Below, piece after piece: positions 33,490 through 44,852 of a stretch of 64,000 nucleotides of DNA (the first letter of the stretch is position 1; each line of letters starts with the position of its first letter). Made by a program: the position numbers and the translations under genes. The stretch covers positions 63,440,372 to 63,504,371 of the forward strand of contig CM043953.1 in assembly GCA_014529385.2 (NCBI GenBank). Direction: 5' to 3'. The notes under the pieces are model-generated. The model saw nothing but the letters and a program-made list of their open reading frames with translations, ran no database searches and was not told the DNA's origin. The DNA is from Adiantum capillus-veneris. Lineage: Eukaryota; Streptophyta; Polypodiopsida; Polypodiales; Pteridaceae.

Positions 33490-33990
33490 TTAGCCAAGTG
33501 CATTAAATATGCTACAAGTATCCTTTGCTTGTTTAACCTGTTCTCTCAATTGTGACAAATAATACCTGCCATAATCTTGGATAACACATTGAACATGCAT
33601 AACAAAGCGAAACCAAGTTGTATCCATATCAACATGCATTTGAGAGGTCAAAGGCGGGATGCTGTTCACAATCATGGTGCAAAAAATTTTATGTTTGAGA
33701 TAAACATTATTGACATGCAAAAGTCTCTTCTTGGGTAGGGAGTCATTGCCAGAAAAGGAGCCAAAATTGAGATCAAGCACATAGGAAACTATTACTTTGA
33801 CTACCACCTTTGGAGACTCAAACTCTATCTGGTAGTAGCCTCTACCGAGAATTTGCAAATCAATGATCTTGCCCACTTCGGTGAGGAGTCGGTCCTGAAG
33901 CAGGTCCCTAACCTCGTCTCTGCTGGATTGTGTGCCAACACTCTTAGAAATGACCGAGGTGGCTTGAAGCCGTTCCACCTCGGCCATCAA
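33490..33990 (-). pseudogene. ORF1::ORF2 joined frame
   Basis: Residues 1 to about 58 (MAEVERLQATSVISKSVGTQ, LTEVGKIIDLQILGRGYYQI) align almost residue for residue with L1 ORF1 at 17380-17560. From about VSYVLDLNFGSFSGN the sequence instead resembles the post-endonuclease part of ORF2 (SQLREQVKQAKDTCSIF). The frame stays open across the join at about 33800. A stop at 33490 ends it. It may be the scar of an internal deletion or of template switching. Confidence 0.6.
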
Positions 33991-34189
33991 GCTTGCTTTC
34001 TCTTATGGAGAAAGGGCAAGTCGAAGTGTCGGCTCTGTGGTGTCGGAACAGAGGGGGCTTTACAAAAGTCCTTCTAAGCTTGAGCAGGAACCGCCATTCT
34101 ATGTCTGCTACTTAAAAGAAGAGGGCGCAGACGTCGACAAAAGGCCACCAGTACACTGAGAACAACACAAGCAAGGGGGGAGGGAGAGG

Positions 34190-35099
34190 TGTCATGAATA
34201 TTAATTTCTAACCTTCTAAAAGTAATTTCCATCTTAATTTGGCCACTTAAATCCAAGAAAAATAAAAAGCGAACAAGTAAAATTAATTAGGTGCTCATGG
34301 ACCAACCGGTCAAGACTTATGACCAAAAGAAAAGTCCATAAAAGAGCAAGGATAATTGCTAAATAGTTATCTCAATCATAGCCTTCGTCAAAGGTACATG
34401 ACAAAGGAGATGACTGAGAGCAATTATAGCAGTCTAAACATAGAAAGTGATAGCAGGTTTTGGGAGCAGCTTGGCGGCACCTTCAAAGCACTGTGTTAAG
34501 GTTTCGTACAAAAGATGAAAGTTTTAAAGCCCAAAGGGTGAGTTTTATTTTACCAAAGTTTTTTTCTAATTTAGCCTCAGGTCAGCTTCATAAGCCTCCA
34601 AGGTTTGTGCAAAAGTCTTGTACCCGAGCTAATTAATAAAGAGCAAGTTTATGGATTTTATTAAATGCAAGGAAAAAGCTAAAGACTAAGGTTAGATCAG
34701 CCCTTTCTCATTTAGTAAGTTGACTCTAGTCCTTCTTTACTAAGTTTGGCTAGGCCACATATCCAAAGTAGCACATACATGCTTTGTGTGAACTTAATAA
34801 GTGTGTGAGTATGTGTTGTGTTTCAACTTGCCAAGAAGAGTCTAAAGGAGGAAGGAGCAACTTCTCCATGCATAGCAAGCTAGGACAAGTGTAAGAACAT
34901 GCTTGAGTTACATTCGGAGTTTTAACTTTTCACACCTCAATAGTCAAGTTGCAAGCATTCCAATTCAAGACTAGCTGCACACTTGCATAAGCATATAAGA
35001 AGGGGCTTGTGGGGATTTTTGGCTCTCTTGCTTCTCTTACACACTCTCTCAAGCCCAGGCTAGCACTTTGTCATCTCGACAGCTAGCGCTACAAGGCCA
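34190..35099. other. Non-coding DNA, possibly an unassigned LTR
   Basis: No ORF. Near 35000 there is a TATA-like 'catataagaaggggcttgtg' followed by a pyrimidine-rich leader, reminiscent of an LTR promoter and of the one at 40455. No LTR edges or partner were found. Confidence 0.3.
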
Positions 35100-35191
35100 C
35101 ACATCATGTCATATGACATCATGGTTTCAGTTACACGGCCTCAACATGGATAGACTGCCTCCATTCCAGTACTCCTTGGATGCACCCTCCT
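35100..35191 (+). repeat. Alpha LINE fragment, interrupted by LTR insertion
   Basis: 'gacatcatggtttcag' and 'ttccagtactccttggatgc' match 10165-10250 of alpha copy 2. The match stops exactly where the LTR-like sequence begins at 35192. Confidence 0.7.
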
Positions 35192-35877
35192 TGTCATGTG
35201 TTCGTGGACAAGCTACAGCATGACAAGGGTTCAATCAGTCCAGTCAGTCTAGCTTAGGAAGTGTTCTGGCACTTTTGTGAGTCTGTTCGCAGACCGTGCA
35301 TGCCCAGGCACTTAGAGTAGATGCATATCCTTTGGTTGCACACAGCATAATCATTAGCATTACCATCAAAATCCATCAAGAGTAAGTTCTAGAGCCATAA
35401 GACAGCGTTACTTTCAGCAACAGACAGGCCAAAACAGTCAGCAAAGATCAGTGTTTTCATACAACAGCCATTAGCGTTTTTGGGGACTTAGCCGTCATGA
35501 AGAATTTCAGCCTGAAGTCCAGAAGCGCAGGTAGCAAGTCGAGTCGTCGCCGTCATCTCCACACATTGCATCATAGTTCTCAAGTTTACATCAGAGTTTT
35601 GTACCGGTTTGTGCAATCAATAGTAGACTACTCTCGCCATCGAGAGTGGGGCCTTCGGAGGATGGTTTAACAACTTCCCGGTGTCGTATTCTCTTCTCTC
35701 TCTATCTCGCAGTCTCATGCACCTTCACGCACAGTGTCCATTCACTTTGTTTGTGTCCATTGCACTCTCTCATTAAAGAACGGAAGGCTCTCCCTTCCCT
35801 AAGTAAAAGGAACCTTCAACACAATTCGGGGCACTCATCTTGAGCAAAGTTCAACATTCATTTCGCTGCACCTTACA
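35192..35877 (+). repeat. LTR (686 bp) with adjacent initiator-Met primer site
   Basis: It begins TGTCATG and ends CCTTACA. One base later TGGTATTAGAGC (35879-35890) matches the initiator-Met primer site with one change. It is therefore a 5' LTR on the plus strand, inserted in an alpha LINE fragment. No gag or pol is recognisable downstream, so the element is either deleted or non-coding. Confidence 0.65.
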
Positions 35878-35890
35878 TTGGTATTAGAGC

Positions 35891-36335
35891 TTTGGCAGTG
35901 TTCTATATCACTCAAGGAAAGAACCACATGAATTTTTTTTTTGCTTGTTGAGGTCGCATAAACCCAAGTTCGCTTGGACGTGTCGATTCTTAATCGTGTT
36001 TTTTAAGAGTGACAGGAATCCCAAGAAAGAAAGGCTTGTCCAACCTCCCCTTGTGCCTCTTTTCACTCATTGAGAGCGGACCTTGCACTTAGCGGCCGAC
36101 CAATCGACGTGAGGTGGAAAAAAGCAACCTTGGTGTGAGCGCAAGGCCGCCAAGGGGTGCGCCCGCGGAAAAGAGCACAACTCGGGTGAAGAGAAGATCC
36201 TTCTCTAACACAAATTGCAAGCGAAAGAAGAACCTCAAGAACCCAAGAACCTCAAGACCCTCAAGAACCTCAAGACCCTCAAGAACGTCAAGAACCCAAG
36301 ACCCACAAGAACCCAAGGAGATATGTGGGTGAGAA
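35891..36335 (+). other. Internal leader of the 35192 LTR element, with short tandem repeat
   Basis: No gag is seen. A short frame (36114-36332) is caused by a tandem repeat of about 11 bases (units like 'aagaaccctca') at 36233-36318, which gives Arg-Thr-Ser-Arg-Pro-Ser residues. I regard it as non-coding. Confidence 0.45.
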
Positions 36336-38571
36336 GATATGTAGTAGGGCTAGATTTGCGGTTAGCAGGTTAGAGCTTTAGTTAGTATTATTTACATAAT
36401 GAAAATGAAAATTTACAATGATAGGGTGTGTAAAATGAGAAATTAACAAGAAACTGGGTAGGATTACACTCTCTCTCGTCCATCGATGTCGAAGAAATGA
36501 AGAATGACCGTTACCATCTTTTGTATTTAATGATTTGAATTCATTTGAATAAGTTGATCTTCGGCTAATTTTATCTTTTTCTTCGCTTTGTCATAGGTGA
36601 AATCTATCAATAAGTTTAAATACTTGGAGCATTAGAGATAAGTGCATAAGAGAGATAAACGTAAGAGGTGAATAATGGTAGGGAATTACAAAATATGGAG
36701 GTATATACAATAGCAGTCATGGCTAATTTAATGATCTTCTCTATGCTAGATTTGTCCTATATTCCTAATGATGGTGTATATGTATGTGTCTGAAAGTGTG
36801 TCAAGATAAAAAGTAAAATGTTTATAAAAGAGAATGGGTTGTTTAGAAGTACATAAATGCATTTTAAAACCTTAAGAAGGCCTGAATAAGCCGTCGAGGT
36901 TATGGTGGTCATTGATCCTTGAGCCTTTTTTTTATGTGTAAGAAGTGAAAGAAAGAAAAATCACCCAAAATTGAGAAGAGAGTGAAATGCGAACTAAAGT
37001 TTTGTGAAAAAGTAATCCTTTAAAAGTCTTATATATCCCAATCTTTTTATGTGTACCTTTATACGTATGTCCACCATGACTTTACATAAAATCTATAGCA
37101 CTAAAATATCTATCTTGATATATACGCTTCTAAGTCTTTGAAATACATAGCTCCTCCTTTGAAATGAAATGTGGAGCCAATACCTCATGTCTTTTGCATT
37201 GAAGTTTTCTTACTTCTTTAGAAATGTACATGTTCTCTTAAGAAAAGTGCTCCTAAAGCTAATTTTTCAATTGGAGATATCACCAACTTTATTTATTATA
37301 TACAAATAGTAGCATAAATAGCTATACATGTAAGCTAAAATAAATTAGCATAAGTAAAAAGACTTTTATTTATTTATTTAAATATTTTTAACTATTATAC
37401 ATATGCAAACTCACACCTATTAATAACATACAATTAAGGTTAATATAAAGCAAAATGTGAGATTTCCATAAGAAAGATTGATCTCGGATATCTATCTCAT
37501 CATTTTGTCTTTCCATAAATAGTTTATTACTATATAATTTGTTTTAAAGTAAAATGAAAACATGCACATCAGATTCAGTGTGGTAGTCAATAAGAGGCAA
37601 AACGATACTTGTTTTTCGGTCCAACTATCATGAAAAAACAAATAACAAAAACTCTCAACATAGCCCCAAATAAACCGAATATATATATAATTCTAATAAG
37701 CTATTTATGCATACACAAAATAATGGGGCAATTTTCAGTGTCAAACTTTCTCACGAGAACCTCACCTTTTGTTTTATATTAACCTTATGTGTATGTTATT
37801 AATAAGAGTGAGTTTGCATATGTATATTATAGTTAAATATATATAAATAAATACATAAAAGTATCTTTACATATGTCAATTTATTTTAGCTTTCATATAT
37901 AGATATCTATGCTACTCCTTATATATAATAAATAAAGTTGATGATATTTCCAATTGAAAAAGTAGCTTTAGAAACATTTTTCTTAAGAGAACATGTACAT
38001 AAGAAAACTTTAATACAAAGGACATAAGATATTGGCTCTACATTTGATTTCAAATAAGGAGTTATGCATTTCAGAAACCTAAAAGCCTATATAAGAGGAT
38101 AGATATTTTGGTGCTATAGATTTTATGCAAAGTCATGATAGACACGTGGACAAAGGTACACATAAAAAGATTAGGACATGTAAAACTTTTAAAGAGCTTG
38201 GTGATATGTGTACCGCTTCTACACTTTTCCATAAAACTCTAGTTCGATTTCACTCTCTCCTCAATTTTAGGTAATTTTTTTTTCTCTCACTTCATACACA
38301 TAACAAAAGAACTCAAGGACCAATGACCACCATGGTCTCGACGGCTTATTCGAGTCTTCTTAGGATCCTAAAATGCATTTATGCACTTTCAAACAACCCA
38401 ATCTGTTTTTTTTATATTTTACTTTTTACCTTTACACACACACACACACATACACCATCATTAGTAACATGGGACAAATTTAACATGGAGAAGATCGTTA
38501 AATTAACGATGAATCCTATTGTATATATCTCTATATTTTGTAATTACCTACCATTATTCACCTCTTACGTT

Positions 38572-38613
<42 letters not shown>

Positions 38614-38945
38614 GGGCACATCTCTAATGCTCCAAGTCTTTTAACTTATTGATCGATTTCACCTATGACAAAACGGACAAAAGGATACAATTAGCCAAAG
38701 ATCAACTAATTCAAATGAATTCAAAGCATCAAATATAAAAGATTATAATGGTCATTCTTTATTTCCTTGACACCGATGGACGAAAGAGAGTGTAATCCTA
38801 CCCAATTTCTCATTAATTTTGTATTTTACACACCCTACCATTATAAATTCTCATTTCCATTATGTAAATAATACTAACTAGAGTTCTAATCTACTAACTT
38901 CAAATCTAGTCCTACTACGTATCTCCTTACCTGCATCAATAACTT
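36336..38945. repeat. Very large AT-rich inverted repeat (2.6 kb palindrome)
   Basis: The left arm (36336 to about 37500) is the reverse complement of the right arm (about 37720-38945). Outer pairs: 'agttagtattatttacataa' at left against 'tatgtaaataatactaact' at right; 'attcatttgaataagttgatc' against 'gatcaactaattcaaatgaat'. The centre (37500-37720) has a smaller inverted repeat of its own around 'ggtccaactatcatg'. There is no convincing ORF. It may be a foldback transposon or a hairpin-forming inverted duplication. Confidence 0.75.
38573..38611. repeat. (TC)n in the right palindrome arm
   Basis: The tract lies at the point in the right arm where the left arm has only a short 'gagagat' stretch (about 36650), so it expanded after the arms arose. 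Confidence 0.8.
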
Positions 38946-39119
38946 CTAAAGAAAGCTTTATAGCGATAATTACGCTTGTTCTAGGTGGTCTCCAAGTCTT
39001 GGAAATGGTCTCTTGTTTGTATTTGCTAAACATCATGAAACCAGCCTTGTTGATTGTGGTTTGATTGGTGTTTTGTGTGCGTAGGCATAGTCTCAAGTAT
39101 GAAGGTATATACACCATGA

Positions 39120-40440
39120 CCTCGATGTCGGATATTTATCCAATTATTTTGTCTCTGCATAAATAGCTTATTAAAACTATATACATATTCAGTTTATTTG
39201 TGGCTATGTTGAGAGTTTTTGCTATTTATTTTCTCATGATAGTTGGACCAAAACACAAGTATCATTTTGTCTATTATTGACTACCGCACTTAATTTAGTG
39301 TGCATGTTTTCATCTTACTCTAAAACAAATTATATAGTTCTATAAAACTATTTATACATAGATAAAATGATGAGATAGATATCCGACATCAATCTTTCTC
39401 ATAGAAATTTCACATTTGCTTTATATTAACCTTAGGTGTATGTTATTAATAGATTATAAGTTTATATATGTATATTATAGTTGAAGATGTCTAAATAAAT
39501 AAATAAAAATGTTTTCACTTATACATATTTGTTTTAGTTTATCTAAATAGCTATCTATGGTACTCTTTGTATATATCTATAGAGTAATAAATAAAGTTGG
39601 TCATATTTCAACATTGAAAAATAGGTGGAAACACTTTTCTCAAGAGGAGATTTACATTTCTAAGAAAATAAAGAGACTTCAATGCAAAAGACATGAAGTG
39701 TTGGCTGCACATTTGATTTCAAAAGAGGAGTTATACATTTCAAAGACTTGCAAGCTTATACAAAAAGATAGATATTTTGGTGCTATAGGTTTTATGCAAA
39801 GTCATGGTGGACATGTGGACAAAGGTATAAATAAATTAATTGGAACATGTATGACCTTTCAAGAGATTGGTAACATGTGTACAGCTTCCACTCTTTCCAC
39901 AAAACCGTAACTCGAGTTTCAGTCCTCTCCTCACATCATTAGCAACATGAGACAAATCTAGCATAATAGAAAAGATCATTAAAATTACCCATGGTTGCTG
40001 TTGTATATATTTCCATATTTTTCAATTTCTTACCATTATTCACTTCTTTTACGTTTCTCTCTCTTATGCACACATCTCCCATGCTCCAAGTCTTTTAATT
40101 TCTTAATGTATTTCACCTATGACAAAGCGGACAAAAGGATGCAATTAGCCGAAGATCAACGAGTTCAAATGGATTCAAAGCATCAAATATAAAAGATGTT
40201 GGCGATCATTCTTCAATTCCTCGACAACACCGATGGACAAGAGAGAGTGTAATCTTACCTAATTTCTTGTTAATTTCTGACTTTACATACCCAACACTCT
40301 AAATTTCCATTTCCATTATGTAAAGAATACTAACTAGAGTACTAATCTACTAACCTCAAATCTAGCCCTACCACCTATCTCCTCACCTACATCAATTACT
40401 TCTAAAGGAAGCTTTATAGCGGTAATTAAGCACGATCAAG
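39120..40440. repeat. Third arm of the palindrome family (centre plus right arm)
   Basis: It matches the centre and right arm of the 36336 palindrome in direct orientation ('tggttgtaattaccttcc'-like AT sequence; 'ttaatttcttaatgtatttc'; 'aagatcaacgagttcaaatg'; 'actaacctcaaatctagccc'). Its own left part, 39124-39389, is a 260-bp inverted repeat: 'gatgtcggatatttatccaa' pairs with 'gatagatatccgacatc'. A left arm is absent. Confidence 0.65.
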
Positions 40441-41143
40441 CTAATCATAATTCTTCCAACATCTATAAAAGGGGCTGTCTCTTTGAAGAAGGGAGAAGAG
40501 GCGCAATAAGTGACGAGCTAGAAGCTTTGTGTAAGGCAAGAAGCCTTGCCTTACGCTCATGCTAGCATGCTTGCCTAGTGAATGTCAATTGCCAAAATTT
40601 TGACTAATGCTTGCTTAAGCCAAAATTGCGAAGTGCTTACGCTTCCACTGAATTGCTATTGCTTGTTGCTTAGTGTGTTATATGTCAAATGATGATTATG
40701 TTTCTGTAGAGGAGAGAAGAGAGATTGAGTGACTCTATCTCCCTTGTTCTTGGTGGTAAAGAAGAGGTGGTTGGTCTCTTAGTCTTGGTGGTGGTCTTTT
40801 GTTTATGTTCGCTAAACATCATGAAACCCGCCTTGTTGATTTGTGGTTTGGTTGGTGTTTTGTGTGCGTAGCCTTAGTCTCGAGTAAGTCACTATGAGAG
40901 GGTAGTAGGGTGGAGAGGGCTACCCTAACCCCAAGGAAGCGCATGGGGTGGCTACTTTGAGCGTGTGTGTTTATTGATCGTTTCTAATAAGGCTTGATAA
41001 TTTGATTCTTGCAAGGCCAAGTTTGCTTAGATTTTGTGTATTGTGGTTGGGTGTTGTTGGGAAGCTCATATCATTGTGTCAGTTTGCTTGAAACCTTGAG
41101 TGTGCATGCTCGAGATTTTGTCAAGGTATTCACTAAGAAGTGT

Positions 41144-41190
<47 letters not shown>

Positions 41191-41218
41191 TTTGTCAAGG
41201 TATTGACTAAGGAGTGTG

Positions 41219-41268
<50 letters not shown>

Positions 41269-41555
41269 GTTTTCTGAAAGATACACTTGTTTCGTGTCAT
41301 AAGATCTTTGATTTACGAGTGGTAATATCTTTTACACTCACCTTCTCTCTCTTCCTCTCATCATGTCTTAGTTCATGACTACAAAACTAGGTGGTGCCAC
41401 TATCTTTCCAATTAGTGTGTGTTGTGTTTTGGGTGTGTTGTTGTTTGCTTAGGGTCTGTGTGTTGTGTTTGTGTTAGACCTTGAGTAGCACGGGAGCCTT
41501 GAGAGGTGTTTAGAGGCCACGTCTCTTGTTGCCCGCCCAGGACTGCCTCACCACC
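40441..41555 (+). repeat. Dispersed unit with TATA-like start, related to 60500-61361
   Basis: It starts near 'ctataaaaggggctgtctct' (40464) and ends 'ttgcccgcccaggactgcct'. The last 250 bases match 61110-61361 ('aactaggtggtgcc', 'agcacgggagcct', 'ggtgtttagaggc'), and both copies stop matching at '...gcctcac'. 39000-39120 also repeats part of it (40783-40880). It may be the promoter end of an LTR or of an unknown element. No ORF of note. Confidence 0.5.
41110..41266. repeat. Tandem duplication, each unit ending in (CT)n
   Basis: 'gattttgtcaaggtattcac' plus (CT)n at 41145-41187 is repeated as 'gattttgtcaaggtattgac' plus (CT)n at 41222-41265. Confidence 0.85.
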
Positions 41556-41949
41556 TACCTCTATGTCTATATCTGGTCAAAATTATGCTACTGTTGAGCA
41601 CTTTGCTAGGACTATCTGCTCCTACAACCAGTCTGTCTCTGTTGTCACCCTCTAGGGAAATCCTTCACCAGATGCCCCATCTCATGACATCTAAGGCACT
41701 GGTTCGGTCTACTTATAACCACAATCCTCTATGAGTGTAACACTCCTTTTCCACTCAAAAGTGACGGTATCTGAAAAGACTGTGGAAGGGCTGATAGCCA
41801 CTTTTATATATGCAATAGATGTCACAATCTGTATTGAACTCATGAATGGTGTGCCAAAGGTAGAATCCATCTATCTCAGCATACCTGGCAACCAAAATTG
41901 TGCAAGCAACTCTAGAAAAGCTATCTTAGCAAGATACTTCGGGATCTGA
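41556..41949 (+). pseudogene. Unrecognised broken reading frame
   Basis: From about 41560 one frame reads SISGQNYATVEHFARTICSY, a TAG, then further codons, and an open part MSVTLLFHSKVTVSEKTVEG to 41949. Stops are few and mostly TAG, so this could be a decayed protein, perhaps gag-like. I do not recognise the family. Confidence 0.25.
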
Positions 41950-42239
41950 GATCTGTCCTAAAAGACAGCTAATGTAAAATCCTTATACCATGGATGCGGA
42001 AAAACCAATCTACCACCGAAGCGGAGGTGGAGTGCGGCCGATGACCCTAGAGGCAAGCTCCTTTCATGAGAAAATAGCAATGAAAGTATCTCTACTCAAC
42101 AAGATAATGTGCTCCATTTTCCCTTCATCAGAGCTGAGTACAGTGCATGTGAGCCTCTCTCGAATGTTGACATAAGCATAGAAACATACGACTAGACAGC
42201 CGACGATATCTCTATAAGCAAGAATCTTTACACGGTCAC

Positions 42240-42242
<3 letters not shown>

Positions 42243-42307
<65 letters not shown>
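42243..42307. repeat. (CT)n microsatellite directly before alpha LINE copy 3
   Basis: About 32 uninterrupted CT units end where LINE-like sequence begins. Confidence 0.9.
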
Positions 42308-42310
<3 letters not shown>

Positions 42311-42612
42311 GACACATCGCGATCTGAGTGCAGACAGCTATATCAAAGGCTTAGGGCACAGCATATTACTGGGCAGATATCTAAGAGACAAATGCACCGA
42401 CATATGGGTACTCTTTACTAGACGTAAGAGGAGAGCCTTTGAGGAGACACAGTGATGGGATGTGTACCATACACTTCAGAGTTGAGAGCTAGCGAGCTCT
42501 TGGAAAGATATGAGACAAAGGACCCACCCACGCCTATAGAGGACCCAGCGGTATTGCATGCATATGCAAAGACACTCTATCAGGTGCCGGCTCAGCTGCC
42601 CTTCCACACCCG

Positions 42613-43800
42613 GTGGCTCCCCGACCTACAGCTCCCACGCTCTTTACCATAGATATGGTGAGACGAGGCATTCATAGTCTACAACACTGCCGAGCCGCGG
42701 ACCACACCGAGCTTCAGGGTGAGCATTTTATATACGCTCTATACACTTTGGCTCCATTGATTGCACACCTGTTCAACAGGGCATTGGTAGAGGGATTTCC
42801 AGAGAGTTGGACTATGCATACTATTGTGCCTTTACATAAGGCTGGAGACCGCATGGATCCAGCCAACTACAGGACTATCATGATTGGTCATATGATGGCC
42901 AAGATTTATGGAGCAGTTTTAGAGTCAGAATTGAGCAGATATGCAGAGACCGAGGGGCTACGCGCCTCCGGACAGGCACGCTTTAGACGCACATTCTCTA
43001 CTATGGACCACATCTTCACTCTCAGATGCCTGATAGAGCAGTCATGGAGCCGAGGGAAACGCCTCTACTGTTGCTTTGTGGACTTCCGCAAAGCCTTTGA
43101 CAAGGTCCCCAGAGAGAGACTACTACAGCTACTCATATCTCTTGAGATACCCCCGGACATGATATGGGCCATATATGCTTTGTATGAGAGAGTGTCAGGC
43201 AGGGTCAGATGCCCAGGAGGACTATCAGATAGCATCACTAGCACCATCGGGGTGACACAGGGGTGTCCACTCTCCCCTACTCTATTTGGTTTGCACATCG
43301 ATGAGATGGAGACCTACATCCGACAGAGAGGAGGAGCAGGCGCTGACTTATCAAGCACTCAGGTACATATTATGCTATATGTTGATGACATTATTTTACT
43401 CGCAGGGTCACAGGAGGATCTCCAGCTCCACATACAGGCTCTAGACTTATTTTGTACACAGAGAGGAGTGGCACTGAACCTTGGCAAGACCAAGGTTTTG
43501 ATATTCCACACATCAAGCATTGTTCGGAGGAGATCAGTTTTTCCTTTTGAGGGCAGCTACATTGAGGTAGTAGAGTCATATGTACACTTGGGCATCACCT
43601 TTACAGCCAAGACTGGCCGCTTCTCTATGGCAATGGCAGCCCGAGATCGCACCACACGAGCGTATGCAGCTCTAGCCATGCTTGAGAGGGGATGCCATCA
43701 GACACATTTCCAGGAGCCCCGCACGAAGAGCTGGCTATTTGACACTTTGGTGACACCGGCTCTTCTATACGCTCCCCCAGTGTGGACCCCAGGATTATAG
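42613..43800 (+). CDS. LINE reverse transcriptase, alpha copy 3 (open frame)
   Basis: This is the best RT of the alpha family: 395 codons without a stop. Motifs: DHTELQGEHFIYALYTLAP, ANYRTIMIGHMMAKIYGAVL, GQARFRRTFSTMDHIFTLR, CFVDFRKAFDKVPRERL (motif A), VTQGCPLSPTLFGLHIDEM (motif B), MLYVDDIILLAG (motif C, YVDD), VALNLGKTKVLIFHT. It continues in the same protein with EPRTKSWLFDTLVTPALLYA. A TAG at 43798 ends it before the C-terminal Cys/His region. The start chosen is only the first ATG; the native protein started far upstream with the endonuclease. It is unlikely to be expressed as a real gene. Confidence 0.75.
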   Translation: MAPRPTAPTLFTIDMVRRGIHSLQHCRAADHTELQGEHFIYALYTLAPLIAHLFNRALVEGFPESWTMHTIVPLHKAGDRMDPANYRTIMIGHMMAKIYGAVLESELSRYAETEGLRASGQARFRRTFSTMDHIFTLRCLIEQSWSRGKRLYCCFVDFRKAFDKVPRERLLQLLISLEIPPDMIWAIYALYERVSGRVRCPGGLSDSITSTIGVTQGCPLSPTLFGLHIDEMETYIRQRGGAGADLSSTQVHIMLYVDDIILLAGSQEDLQLHIQALDLFCTQRGVALNLGKTKVLIFHTSSIVRRRSVFPFEGSYIEVVESYVHLGITFTAKTGRFSMAMAARDRTTRAYAALAMLERGCHQTHFQEPRTKSWLFDTLVTPALLYAPPVWTPGL

Positions 43801-44852
43801 AAGCAGGCTTGGAGCAGACTCGAGAGGCCATAGATATTGCTGCTTGCCCGGATGATCTGGAGCAAGCCATCAGTCCCACATGATATTGTGAGAGCAGAGT
43901 TCGGTGCCCCACCCATGGTAGTGGAGGCGCTATTTCAAACAGTGGGATACCTCCACAGGCTGCGAGACATGAGGGAAGATAGACTACCTCGCCTTGCTCT
44001 CGAGGCCTCCCGCGGGCTAGCAAACTCTGGGGATGAGAGATCATGGTACGCGAGTGTGACTAGATGGCTTCAGACATACGGCTACTCTATGGACAGATTG
44101 CCTCCCTCACAGTATGATCCAAATGCACCACGCCAGGCCCTCTCACACACTGAGAGGAAACAGTTGTCAGATATGAGCTCATACAAAGGCATGTAGAGCA
44201 GACTTGGCTCACACCTTCGCGGCCATTGGCCACGAAGATGGCATATTATAGAGATCATTTCCTTATGCTCACAGAGGACAGGTTCATACAAAGGCCCCAC
44301 TACATGGATATATATCTACTGGCATGAGGGTAGCCATTAGACAGCTCTGAGTATCATCCCATCAGCTTCAGATTGAGAGCGGCAGAGCGGCACGGGTCCC
44401 ACGCGAGGCCAGGATATGTAGATTATGCAGGCAGGAGGTAGAGTGTGAGAGCCACTTCTTATGCAGATGCCCTCACTATGCGGAGATCAGATCACGGTAC
44501 CCCACTCTATTTGACAAGCCAGAGGTTTCATTACAGACAATGATGACATCATTAGATCAGAGACTACTTGGGAGACTCTTGGTCGAGATGCACCAGCATA
44601 GAGAGAGAGCCCCCAGACGGGGGAAGGTGGAGGATCGGACGGGCAGACACACCTTGCAGACTACTTCCAGGCTAGAGTACCCATGCAGCCACAACCATCC
44701 ACACATCAGGGGATGACTTTGATACGAGCTGAGGAGGCCAGAGCTAGGCGGAGACCACGACTACCAAGATATCGCTCCAGGGCCTCTCAGAGACACAAAC
44801 GAGAGGTCCACGCCATCCGGGATCGACATACAACATATATTCAGAGGAGGGC
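43801..44852 (+). pseudogene. LINE C-terminal region, alpha copy 3
   Basis: 43837-44196 has MIWSKPSVPHDIVRAEFGA, matching the other copies. Near 44405-44470 the sequence gives RICRLCRQEVECESHFLCRC, the C-X2-C...H-X3-C zinc motif of the family, intact here. Frameshifts lie between these pieces. The stretch ends where the chromovirus LTR begins. Confidence 0.6.

Larger units (their letters stand above)
30751..34150 (-). mobile_element. L1-like LINE with ORF1 start joined to ORF2
   Basis: On the minus strand the element ends in an A-rich tail (the T-rich run at 30751-30764 on the plus strand). From its 5' side: leader and ORF1 start similar to the 17.2-kb L1 (ATG near 34096), ORF1 DUF4283-like segment (33990-33810), then ORF2-type sequence, RT, and zf-RVT. 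The endonuclease and most of ORF1 are missing between them. RT details (YADDSLF) differ from the 16.8-23.5 kb copy (FADDSAL), so the ORF2 belongs to another subfamily. No target duplication was found. Confidence 0.75.

Noticed and set aside
41110-41266. CRISPR-like array (repeats with similar spacing)
   Set aside because: Only two units, caused by a tandem duplication with CT tracts; the rest of the window is eukaryotic.
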